Of a DNA stretch of 40,552 nucleotides, positions 15,703 to 24,115 are shown in pieces. Every line of letters starts with the position of its first letter. The first letter of the stretch is position 1. The notes under the pieces were generated by a model that saw only the letters and a program-made list of their open reading frames with translations, made no database searches and was not told where the DNA came from. The DNA lies in the NCBI GenBank assembly GCA_045603485.1, contig JAZUMF010000037.1, positions 1 through 40,552 on the forward strand. The letters are read 5' to 3'. The translations under genes were made by a program, and so were the position numbers. Source of the stretch: RGIG5952 sp045603485 (GTDB lineage Bacteria > Verrucomicrobiota > Kiritimatiellia > RFP12 > JAAYLN01).

Positions 15703-17439
15703 ATGGGACGCAAAGTGGAAACAAAATGGGAAAAAATCGGTAAGTTCCGTGGAATTGTCAATCCACAACTTAACTCTGTTATTCTCCGCAAATCCCTTGC
15801 AGACATAAACAACCTCGCCAAATCACCTGACGCAGAGCTATTACAGGCAGGACGCCATCGTACAATTCGGCTAACCTTAGAATCAGCCAATGGTCCGATA
15901 ATCGCCGTGGCGAAATTTTTCGGCAAGCAGAATCTCTGCAAAGACTTTTACGACAGGTTAAACGGCTCCAAGGCAAAACGCACCTACAAAACCGCCGCTT
16001 ATCTTGCAAATGCCGGTGTCGGCACGACCTATCCCATCGCTTGCTTGGAGCGCTGGTTCGGTCCCGTCTTACGGGAAAGCTGCTTTATCTCCCTCTATAT
16101 GGAAGATGTCGCATGCTTCAAGGATATGCTTGTAGACCTTTGGCAGCAAAATGCCCCCTATTCCGAATTTGACAACCTAATGCGTATTGCCGCTTATGGC
16201 ATAAAAAAATTGCACGACTCCGGATGCACCCATGGAGATTTAGGCAACCAAAATGTCTTTTTCACAAAGCGCGCAAAAGACCTGCCCTATGAAGACGCCG
16301 TCTTTATGGACTTGAACAGAGCTCGCTTCGGCAAACCGTTAACGATGGCTCAGCGGGCCAAAGATTTGGCGCGCGTAGCATTGCCCGAAGGATTTTTTGA
16401 CCGCTTTTTTGAACTATATTGGGGCGGCAAACCGCCAAAATCACTTTTGAAAATGTGGAAGGCCTATCGCCGAGCCTTCAGATTTCATTCCGAAACACGA
16501 AAATTCCGACATCCTATCCGCGAACTTTCTTATCGCCTAGACCCGCGCAAAGCCCCCGCTCAGGCAGCATATCCGCCACGCCACAAACAGTGGATTTGGG
16601 ATGACGGACAAAAATGCCCGGCAAATGTCCTTTTACCCAAGTCCGAAATCAGACTCTTGGATTCCCAATACCGCATTATCACCAGGCGTGAGTCACGCTT
16701 GATAACGCGAAGGCTGATTGCCTCCAATATCTGCGCCAAGCAGGTTGAAGAGGAAAATGCCGAAACGGTTTCTCGCCGCTTGATTATTGATGCAACAGAT
16801 GCCGAAGCCGACTTAGTCAAACTGAATTTTGCGGGGATAAATAAAGCCTTGATTCGCTTCTCAATGGCAGATAGCCGTGAACTTACTGAAACAAAATTAA
16901 ATACTGCGCTCACTCTTATTCAAAATAACATCTCCATAGCAGTTGCAATTACTCAAATGCCGCCATGGGTCAAAGCCGGATTTAGCGACTTTGTAAATAA
17001 AATCGTAAGCCGACTTGATGGCAATACAGATTGGATTAGCGTTGGTCAGGGAATAAATACAATCAAGTGGGGCATTCGCTCCTTTGAAGACCTCAATGAC
17101 ATTATAAAAGCTGAACAAAGCCTCTTCTTAAATCACCCGGCCCGAAGCCTCTCAATTGCAACCTCCGCCATTGAATCTCCAGTCTGCCAATTTGGGGTGA
17201 GCAATATAACAAAACTCTTTGAACGAAACGCACCTTACAGTGCAATAACGCTCGTATGGGACAAATCCAATGCCGAGCTAGCAACAGAGCTGCAACTGCT
17301 GCACGCTTTAGCCGCAGGCACATTCTATGCAAATAGAAAAATTATCGTAATTGCCAATAGTGAATATAATGGCAATGAGCAAGTAAAGACATTTAATGGT
17401 TTTGCTTCAGAAATCTGTGCACTTTCATTTCAAAAGTAA
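15703..17439 (+). CDS. LPS (Kdo/WaaP-type) kinase domain protein with unknown C-terminal half
   Basis: 578 residues. The N-terminal half resembles the Kdo/WaaP lipopolysaccharide kinase family, with a beta-strand lysine in VAKFFGK, the catalytic loop HGDLGNQN (about 176-183) and the metal-binding MDLNRARF (about 201-208) in place of DFG. The C-terminal half, from about residue 300, has no motif I recognise: it alternates beta-strand and helix (RRLIIDATDAEADL, SIAVAITQMPPWV, RSLSIATSAIE) and reads like a soluble alpha/beta domain. Cytoplasmic modification of lipid-A core sugars is the family role; what the second half adds is unknown. It lies 24 nt after prfA and 9 nt before the PspC gene. The ribosome binding site is weak. 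Confidence 0.7.
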   Translation: MGRKVETKWEKIGKFRGIVNPQLNSVILRKSLADINNLAKSPDAELLQAGRHRTIRLTLESANGPIIAVAKFFGKQNLCKDFYDRLNGSKAKRTYKTAAYLANAGVGTTYPIACLERWFGPVLRESCFISLYMEDVACFKDMLVDLWQQNAPYSEFDNLMRIAAYGIKKLHDSGCTHGDLGNQNVFFTKRAKDLPYEDAVFMDLNRARFGKPLTMAQRAKDLARVALPEGFFDRFFELYWGGKPPKSLLKMWKAYRRAFRFHSETRKFRHPIRELSYRLDPRKAPAQAAYPPRHKQWIWDDGQKCPANVLLPKSEIRLLDSQYRIITRRESRLITRRLIASNICAKQVEEENAETVSRRLIIDATDAEADLVKLNFAGINKALIRFSMADSRELTETKLNTALTLIQNNISIAVAITQMPPWVKAGFSDFVNKIVSRLDGNTDWISVGQGINTIKWGIRSFEDLNDIIKAEQSLFLNHPARSLSIATSAIESPVCQFGVSNITKLFERNAPYSAITLVWDKSNAELATELQLLHALAAGTFYANRKIIVIANSEYNGNEQVKTFNGFASEICALSFQK

Positions 17440-17448
17440 GGAATAAAT

Positions 17449-17628
17449 ATGGACACCATCTATAGAAGCAGAGACGACAAAGTGATTGCCGGAGTATGCG
17501 CAGGCATCGCAAAAAAACTGGATATCAATGTAACAGGACTTCGTTGGATTGTAGCAATATTCTCCCTCTTTTCGGGATTTCCGATAATAATCTACATTAT
17601 TCTTTGGGCTACTCTTAAAGAGCGGTAG
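17449..17628 (+). CDS. Small PspC-domain membrane protein
   Basis: A 59-residue protein: MDTIYRSRDDKVIAGVCAGI starts the PspC pattern (Y/L-R-S..D-K-.-I-.-GVC.GIA....-.-.-.-.-RW), followed by a hydrophobic segment (about 32-54) and the ending LKER. The start is supported by TAAGGA 7 nt upstream. PspC-type proteins lie in the inner membrane and in enterobacteria take part in the phage-shock response; short single-domain versions like this are common, and their role is mostly unknown. It directly follows the kinase-domain gene and is probably co-transcribed. Confidence 0.88.
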   Translation: MDTIYRSRDDKVIAGVCAGIAKKLDINVTGLRWIVAIFSLFSGFPIIIYIILWATLKER

Positions 17629-17634
17629 ACTATT

Positions 17635-17663
17635 TTGATTCATTTTCATTTTTTTAGTACAAT
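17635..17663 (+). promoter_or_regulatory. Promoter of secA
   Basis: TTGATT (17635-17640), 17-nt spacer, TACAAT (17658-17663), 35 nt before the secA ATG at 17698. Confidence 0.65.
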
Positions 17664-17697
17664 AGAATGTTTCAATTTATCTTTACAACTTTTGGCT

Positions 17698-20600
17698 ATG
17701 AACTTACTTAAACTAATTTTCGGAACGAAGTCGCAGCGTGACTTGAAAAAACTTCGCCCTCTTGTAGACCGTATCAACGCAATTGAGGTTGAATATCAGA
17801 AGCTTTCAGACGATGAGCTGAAGGCGAAAACGCCTGAATTCAAGGCTCGTATCGCTAATGGCGAATCCCTTGATGATATCCTTTGCGAGGCATATGCCGC
17901 AGTTAAGAATGCATGCCGCCGATTGACGGAGGCTAAGGTCACTCGCGTTGTCTGCGGCCATGAGCTTACCTGGGAGATGATTCCCTTTGATGTCCAGCTT
18001 ATCGGCGGCATCGTCCTTCATCAGGGTAAAATCTCAGAGATGCAAACCGGTGAAGGTAAAACTCTCGTTGCTACCCTCCCCTTGTATCTCAACGCTTTAA
18101 CTGGCAAGGGTGTACACCTTGTGACTGTCAACGATTACCTGGCTCTTCGCGATAGTCAATGGATGGCAACTGTTTTGGAGTTTCTCGGCCTCACCGTCGG
18201 CTGCATTCAAAATAGTATGAACAGCGCTGAGCGTCGCGAGCAATACGCTTGCGACATCACCTATGGCACAAACTCGGAGTTCGGATTTGACTACCTTCGC
18301 GATAACGGTATGGCATACCGCCCGGAGGACCTAGTGCAGCGCGGGCACTATTTTGCAATTATCGACGAGGTTGACTCAATTCTGATTGACGAGGCCCGTA
18401 CGCCTCTGATTATCTCTGGTCCAGCCGCCGTCTCTACCCATCAGTATGACGAGCTTAAGCCAAAAATCGAGGGGCTGGTACGGCGTCAACGCGATTTATG
18501 CAATACTATCGCAAGTGATATTCGTACAGCACTTGACGCAGGTGACAACGACAAGGCTATGGATAAGCTCTATCAGCTTTACCATGGTATGCCTAAGCAT
18601 AAGCAATTCCTCCACTTGATTGAGGATCCGGCAATCCGTAAGCTTCACGAGCAGGTTGAGAGTATGATGCTTACTGAAATGCGAAAGGCCTATGCACACT
18701 CTCTTACCGATCAGCTTCTCTTTACAATTGATGAAAAGAGCCGCGAGGTTTCTCTTACCGATAAAGGTTGCGAGACGCTCGACCCCTCCAATCCCGAGCT
18801 TTTTGTAATTCCAGACCTTGCTTCCGCAATGTCGGCCCTTGACGGAGACAGCGCTCTTTCTCCTCAGGAGCGTACTGAACGCCGCCGCGCAATTCAATCA
18901 GACTTCACGCTTCGCTCCGAGCGTGTACAGAACTGCGATCAGCTCCTTCGCGCCTACTGTCTCTACGAGCGTGATGTGGACTATGTCGTTCAGGAGAACC
19001 ATGTTTTAATCGTTGATGAATTTACAGGTCGTATCCTGCCGGGCCGTCGTTGGTCTGATGGTCTTCATCAAGCTGTCGAAGCTAAAGAGGGCGTTCAGAT
19101 TGAGCGCGAGACTCAGACGCTTGCGACAATTACCATTCAAAACTATTTCCGCCTTTACTCAAAGCTTGCCGGTATGACCGGTACTGCCGAAACCGAGGCC
19201 GGAGAGTTCAAAGAAATCTACAAGCTTGATGTTGTACCGATTCCGACAAACCGCCCGATTCGTCGCGTCGACTACAATGATCTTATCTACAAGACGCAGC
19301 GTGAGAAGTTTGCGGCAATCATTAAAGAGGTTGCGGACTGCCACTCGCGTGGGCAGCCTGTTCTGCTTGGCACCGTCAATGTTGACACATCTGAAATTCT
19401 CTCGAGAATGCTTCGCATAGCGCATATTCCTCATAGCGTACTCAACGCCAAGAACCATGCTCGCGAAGCTGAAATCGTTGCTGCGGCGGGTCAGCCTGGC
19501 TCTGTCACAATTGCAACCAATATGGCAGGTCGCGGTACCGACATTAAACTTGGCGCAGGTGTCGTTTGGACTCCGAATGAAGTCATCAAATCTGCAACCG
19601 CACTTGACAGCAAGATTCCTGGCGAGCCAAAGACTCTCCGTGAGCTTCTTATCGACCGCCCGTGCGGTCTCCATGTGATTGGCTCTGAGCGTCACGAATC
19701 GCGCCGTATTGACCGTCAGCTTCGCGGTCGCTGCGCACGACAGGGCGACCCGGGCTCATCACGCTTCTACATCTCTCTTGAAGACAGCCTGATGCGTCTA
19801 TTCGGTTCTGAACGCATGTCAAACATCATGGCTCGCTTCGGAATGCAGGATGGCGAGGCCCTTGAGCATCCTTGGCTTAACCGTTCGGTTGAAACTGCGC
19901 AGCGTCGTGTTGAAGAGCAGAACTTTATGATTCGTAAGCGCACGCTTGAATATGATGATGTCATGAATAAGCAGCGCGAGGTTGTTTACGCATTCCGCAA
20001 TGGTATCATCACTTCATCGCCGGAGGAGGTCCGCAATCGCCTTCTTGATGTCGTCAACGACCTTGTGATGACGCAATGTGAAAAGTACCTTTCCGACAAG
20101 AAGTCTTCACAGCCTGAAGAGCTTGTCGATTGGGTCCACGCCAACTTCCCGGTCGCAATTCCTCTTGATCATATTGCAGAACTTGCCGGCGAACCTGAAA
20201 AGGCTGGAGAATTCATCTTCAGTAAGATTGACGAGGCATACGCTGAAAAATGCAGCTTTGAAAATCAGGAGATGTTGCCTGCCGTTGAGCGTATGATTAT
20301 CCTGCATTCCATTGATACGCTTTGGCAGGAATTCTTGCGCGCAATGGATGAGCTTCGCCACGGTGTGGGGCTTCGCGCGTATGGTCAGCGCGATCCGCTG
20401 ATTGAGTACAAGCGTGAAGCGTTTGGTATGTTTGAGGAGTTGATGTCCAATATTAAAATCAGAATCGGGCAGACAATCTTCCGAGCCTACACATCGCCTG
20501 AAACAATAGACCATCTTCAGGCTTTTATCGAGCGAGCAAAGGCTACCCGCCGCCAACAGGCATCTCATGCCGAGATGAATGCTTTGGCATCAGCGCCAAG

Positions 20601-20802
20601 GCCGCAGGCCGCTGTTCCTGTTGCCGCCCCCGCAAGAGCGCCGCAGCAGCCGATCAGCACACCTCCACCCGATATGGTTGAGGAAGAGGCTTCTCGACCT
20701 CGCCCAATGCCTATACGCGTCCAGCAGGAGATTGGCCGCAATGACCCATGTCCTTGCGGTAGCGGTAAGAAATACAAGAAATGCTGCGGAAGCGACAAAT
20801 AG
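17698..20802 (+). CDS. secA: Preprotein translocase ATPase SecA
   Basis: 1034 residues from MNLLKLIFGTKSQRDLKK, the usual SecA N-terminus; an in-frame start 21 codons earlier would run through the promoter. The motor drives unfolded proteins through SecYEG. Visible features are Walker A MQTGEGKT (about 113-120), DEVDSILIDEARTPLI (about 222), the helicase motif TNMAGRGTDIKLGAG (about 606-620), QLRGRCARQGDPGSS, a Pro/Ala-rich linker near 965-1000, and the C-terminal zinc SEC-C motif CPCGSGKKYKKCC. It is about 130 residues longer than E. coli SecA because of an insertion after the preprotein-binding start (about 245-400), like that of Bacteroidota and some PVC SecA. lnt begins inside its last codons. 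Confidence 0.97.
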   Translation: MNLLKLIFGTKSQRDLKKLRPLVDRINAIEVEYQKLSDDELKAKTPEFKARIANGESLDDILCEAYAAVKNACRRLTEAKVTRVVCGHELTWEMIPFDVQLIGGIVLHQGKISEMQTGEGKTLVATLPLYLNALTGKGVHLVTVNDYLALRDSQWMATVLEFLGLTVGCIQNSMNSAERREQYACDITYGTNSEFGFDYLRDNGMAYRPEDLVQRGHYFAIIDEVDSILIDEARTPLIISGPAAVSTHQYDELKPKIEGLVRRQRDLCNTIASDIRTALDAGDNDKAMDKLYQLYHGMPKHKQFLHLIEDPAIRKLHEQVESMMLTEMRKAYAHSLTDQLLFTIDEKSREVSLTDKGCETLDPSNPELFVIPDLASAMSALDGDSALSPQERTERRRAIQSDFTLRSERVQNCDQLLRAYCLYERDVDYVVQENHVLIVDEFTGRILPGRRWSDGLHQAVEAKEGVQIERETQTLATITIQNYFRLYSKLAGMTGTAETEAGEFKEIYKLDVVPIPTNRPIRRVDYNDLIYKTQREKFAAIIKEVADCHSRGQPVLLGTVNVDTSEILSRMLRIAHIPHSVLNAKNHAREAEIVAAAGQPGSVTIATNMAGRGTDIKLGAGVVWTPNEVIKSATALDSKIPGEPKTLRELLIDRPCGLHVIGSERHESRRIDRQLRGRCARQGDPGSSRFYISLEDSLMRLFGSERMSNIMARFGMQDGEALEHPWLNRSVETAQRRVEEQNFMIRKRTLEYDDVMNKQREVVYAFRNGIITSSPEEVRNRLLDVVNDLVMTQCEKYLSDKKSSQPEELVDWVHANFPVAIPLDHIAELAGEPEKAGEFIFSKIDEAYAEKCSFENQEMLPAVERMIILHSIDTLWQEFLRAMDELRHGVGLRAYGQRDPLIEYKREAFGMFEELMSNIKIRIGQTIFRAYTSPETIDHLQAFIERAKATRRQQASHAEMNALASAPRPQAAVPVAAPARAPQQPISTPPPDMVEEEASRPRPMPIRVQQEIGRNDPCPCGSGKKYKKCCGSDK

Positions 20803-22457
20803 GTGAAAGCCTGGCGGCAATAGCCTCGGCATTATTGCTTTCAACAGCATATCCGCCGATTAATAGTGGGATGACGGCATTCTTTGCCCTCGTCCCGCTG
20901 TTAGTTGTATTGCGCCACGCAAATCCCGGACGCGGATTCTTTCTCGGGTGGCTTTTCGGCTTTGCTTTTCGGCTTGTAAATCTCTCTTGGCTCTTATCGC
21001 TCAAGAACAACGGAGCACCTTTTCTTTTAGTCTTGCTAGGGTTGCTTGCTTTGGCCGCCTACACAGCTCTCTACACTGGTCTATTTGGTTATGTAGCATC
21101 GAGCTTTTGGTATATTGCTCAAAAAAAAGAGATTCCAAAGCCATTGCTCTTTAGAACAGGTGCCTTTGTGGCGGAGCCTCTTTTATGGGTCGGCGCCGAA
21201 TATCTGGTGGGATGCGTACTTACAGGATTCCCTTGGAATCCTCTCGCCGCAACTCAGGTGAATAATCTGGCGCTTTTGAGTTCTGTTTCGCTTTTTGGCG
21301 CCGCTACGCTCTCTGCGATTATTCTTCTCACAAACTCGTCATTGACTTCTCTTGCGATTAGAATCTGGTATGACTTATTCGCACCTCGCTTTTGTCAAAC
21401 TGAAGAGCCCAGACAAAAGCCATCAAAGGCTCCACGCACCATACCGCTTACGATAACCGTAATCCTTATTATCATTACTTGTTGGCATGGTATTGATTCT
21501 GTCCGCCACTTTGACAAAGAAGCTAAAGAGGGGCAAAAAATAAAAATTGCCCTTATCCATCCGGACATTCCTTGTATTTTTGAACAAAACGGCACCGGAA
21601 CGGAAGATATCAACGAGGCTTTGCTCAATCTTACGAAAATCGCAGCTATGGCATCGCCGGATATGACAATCTGGCCTGAAACTATCCTTCCAGGCTTCAT
21701 TCCATATGACAGAGATGCCGCTAATCTGATAACGCAAGCTCTTGCCGAGACTAAAACGCCTCTAATCGCCGGCGGAGTTGAGTATATTCGAAATGAAGCG
21801 CAAAATGACGGTATTCTCTATAATTCCGCATTCTACTTTATTCCAGGACCTACAATATCCGATGTTTATCGGAAATGCCACCTTGTCCCGTTTGGCGAAT
21901 ACATTCCTCTTGAGTCGAAGCTCCCGTTCCTAAAACGCCTTGCGCCACAGGGCTTTTCCCTTGAGGCAGGTAAAGAGCAGACTATCTTTACGATAAACGC
22001 CCAGACAAACAATTTTAAACTCAAGGCAGCCCCACTCATTTGTTTTGAAGATGTATTTCCCTATCAGGCGCGCGAGGCGGCACAAAATGGTGCGAATGCT
22101 TTAATAAGCCTTGCGAACGATTCCTGGTTTGATAAGACCTGTGAATCAGAGCAGCATCTCGCACAGGCAGTCTTGAGAGCCGCTGAAACGCAATTACCCG
22201 TTTTTCGTAGCACTAACAGGGGTGTCTCGGCTTTGATACTGCCAAACGGCAGAGTTATCCAAAGGCTTGGAAACGGAAATGGCTCTGGGACACCGGGCTT
22301 TCTTATAGCGGAGTCGGCAATAAACCCTTCGCCTAAAATGACACTTTACACTCGCTACGGAGATTCGTTGTTTTCAATTCCCGCGGCGGGGCTTTTGGCT
22401 GGTGCAGCCATCGCAATTGCCACAATACGCCGACTCAAGCGCAAATTCAGGCGATAA
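20781..22457 (+). CDS. lnt: Apolipoprotein N-acyltransferase
   Basis: 558 residues. Several N-terminal membrane helices (to about residue 240) are followed by a periplasmic nitrilase domain. The catalytic triad is visible: E300 in WPETILPG, K365 in YRKCHLVPFGEYIPL and C421 in PLICFEDVFP; the spacing is close to that of the E. coli enzyme (E267, K335, C387). It adds the third acyl chain to lipoproteins in the inner membrane. The chosen ATG overlaps the 3' end of secA by 22 nt in another frame, which suggests translational coupling. A later start is possible, but the first helix begins soon after this one. Confidence 0.93.
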   Translation: MLRKRQIGESLAAIASALLLSTAYPPINSGMTAFFALVPLLVVLRHANPGRGFFLGWLFGFAFRLVNLSWLLSLKNNGAPFLLVLLGLLALAAYTALYTGLFGYVASSFWYIAQKKEIPKPLLFRTGAFVAEPLLWVGAEYLVGCVLTGFPWNPLAATQVNNLALLSSVSLFGAATLSAIILLTNSSLTSLAIRIWYDLFAPRFCQTEEPRQKPSKAPRTIPLTITVILIIITCWHGIDSVRHFDKEAKEGQKIKIALIHPDIPCIFEQNGTGTEDINEALLNLTKIAAMASPDMTIWPETILPGFIPYDRDAANLITQALAETKTPLIAGGVEYIRNEAQNDGILYNSAFYFIPGPTISDVYRKCHLVPFGEYIPLESKLPFLKRLAPQGFSLEAGKEQTIFTINAQTNNFKLKAAPLICFEDVFPYQAREAAQNGANALISLANDSWFDKTCESEQHLAQAVLRAAETQLPVFRSTNRGVSALILPNGRVIQRLGNGNGSGTPGFLIAESAINPSPKMTLYTRYGDSLFSIPAAGLLAGAAIAIATIRRLKRKFRR

Positions 22458-22474
22458 ACAAATATAAATCTGCT

Positions 22475-23419
22475 ATGACAAATACCGGTAAGACCATTCG
22501 GGGATTCATCCTTGCCACTCTATCAGTAATCGGCTTTGCGTCAACCTTCGTTGCCGGTGGCGTCCTCACCAAAGAGTTAAACATATCACCTGCCGTGCTA
22601 TCAATGCTCCGCTTTGCAATAGCCGGAGGTGCAATGCTGATAGTCGGCTTACTTTCAAAGCCACTTCGTCGGCAGCTCTTTTCAATCCCCAAGAGTGAAT
22701 GGCTCAGGATGCTATGGATAGGTCCCATCGGAACATCACTTATGGCATGGTGCGTTTTTTTAGGATGTGAGCGGGTCAGCAGCGCAAACGCCTCGATGGC
22801 AGACGCTCTTACGCCCTTAGGCATCTTTCTCATAGGTGCCGCAATTTCGCGCCATGTAACACTGCTTCAGGTAATCGGCGTAATATTAGGCTTCACTGGC
22901 GCACTCTTTGTAATTCAGGTGCTTACGCCAGCAGGTTTGGCAATTGACGCATATGGAATTGGAGATTTCTTTATTCTGGCTGCGGCAGTCACATGGGGCG
23001 CCTACTCTGTCTTTGGACGCGAGGATATAAAAAAATTCGGCTCCTACGCCTTTTCTACATGGACAATGCTAATCGGCAGCTTGCTTTTCTTGATCTTTCT
23101 TCTTATAGGCGAAGGGCTCTCATTTGCAGATATCGCTGAGATAGAAATAGTATGGCCGACAACCGTTAAGGGCTGGTCGCTTGTCGCCTTCCTCGGACTC
23201 TTTTGCACATTGCTCCCGTTCTGGACCTGGAATGCAGCACAAAACGACCTTCCTCTCTCGGTTCTTGCGATGACCGCTTACTTCACGCCTGTAGTTGCCG
23301 TATTGCTGGCATACATTTTCACCGATGAAAGCGCATCGCTCTGGCAATGGCTTGGCTCAATACTAATCTGCTTCTCCGCTGTTGTCGAATCCGGACGCAG
23401 CCATGAAGGAGAAGAATAA
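22475..23419 (+). CDS. EamA/DMT-superfamily membrane transporter
   Basis: 314 residues with about ten hydrophobic segments in two repeated halves, as in EamA/RhaT-like drug and metabolite exporters: GFASTFVAGGVLTKELNISPAVLSMLRF opens the first half and TWGAYSVFGRED the second. The substrate is unknown. It follows lnt by 17 nt, with no clear ribosome binding site. The stop lies only 7 nt from the 3' end of the SGNH gene on the other strand, and no terminator is visible between them. Confidence 0.88.
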   Translation: MTNTGKTIRGFILATLSVIGFASTFVAGGVLTKELNISPAVLSMLRFAIAGGAMLIVGLLSKPLRRQLFSIPKSEWLRMLWIGPIGTSLMAWCVFLGCERVSSANASMADALTPLGIFLIGAAISRHVTLLQVIGVILGFTGALFVIQVLTPAGLAIDAYGIGDFFILAAAVTWGAYSVFGREDIKKFGSYAFSTWTMLIGSLLFLIFLLIGEGLSFADIAEIEIVWPTTVKGWSLVAFLGLFCTLLPFWTWNAAQNDLPLSVLAMTAYFTPVVAVLLAYIFTDESASLWQWLGSILICFSAVVESGRSHEGEE

Positions 23420-23426
23420 ACAGGGC

Positions 23427-24095
23427 TCAATCGCGCAGCAGGGCCTCAAGATGAGGTCTTATCTCTTGTGCGAATCTTCGATTGCCCTCGGCATTGGGAT
23501 GACATCCGTCGCCATACAGGTCTTTGTTCTGATTTCCCGCCGCGTCAGCAAAGACCTTTGCCCCAGGGTCAGCAAAATGGACAAGGCCGTCAAATGCGCC
23601 ATCCAATTTTGCTATAAGGCGATTAACCGATATTTCGCGTTTTGGATAGGCGTGGTGCGGTAATATGCCAAGCAAAAGAATCTTGGTATTCGGAAGGCGC
23701 AAGTGGATTTCTGATACGACCGCGCGGACTCCCTCAAATATTTCCTCATCGCTGCAGGCTCTGAGATTATTTGCACCGATAAGGACCTGTGCCACCTTCG
23801 GCGAAATATTATCAAGCTCGCCGTTCTGCAAACGCCATAACACATGCTCGGTGCCGTCAAATCCAAAGCCCATATTGACAGTATCATATCTGCCATAGAG
23901 CTCATCGTAGCTATCGCTGCCTCTTTGAATTGAAGATGTCGGCGCGCCTCCCCAATAATGGGTTACAGAGTCGCCGATTAAAATCACCTGAGGGTTGCGT
24001 TTGCGGTTTTCTTCCACTACCTGCGAATGACGCTCAAACCAGATATACGGGTCTGAAACATAGGTACGATACTGCGGCTTTGTTGGTGTTGCCAT
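23427..24095 (-). CDS. SGNH/GDSL-family hydrolase
   Basis: 222 residues. The four SGNH blocks can be seen: GDSVTHYWGG (Ser), GFGFDGTEHVLWRLQNG (Gly), VLIGANNL (Asn) and DGCHPNAEGN (Asp/His). These enzymes cleave esters, often acetyl groups on glycans or lipids, and the sequence leans towards the PAF-acetylhydrolase-like group. No signal peptide is visible, so action in the cytoplasm is likely. I chose MATPTKPQ as the start because AGGGGG lies just before it; the longer frame would begin at a TTG. It ends the minus-strand set that begins with ilvE, about 20 nt after the TPR gene. Confidence 0.88.
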   Translation of the reverse strand: MATPTKPQYRTYVSDPYIWFERHSQVVEENRKRNPQVILIGDSVTHYWGGAPTSSIQRGSDSYDELYGRYDTVNMGFGFDGTEHVLWRLQNGELDNISPKVAQVLIGANNLRACSDEEIFEGVRAVVSEIHLRLPNTKILLLGILPHHAYPKREISVNRLIAKLDGAFDGLVHFADPGAKVFADAAGNQNKDLYGDGCHPNAEGNRRFAQEIRPHLEALLRD

Positions 24096-24115
24096 TGTGC
24101 CCCCTGATATGATTA

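Noticed and set aside
18496..20850. Antisense open frames within secA (133, 178 and 153 residues)
   Set aside because: Shadows of secA; no ribosome binding sites or recognisable domains.
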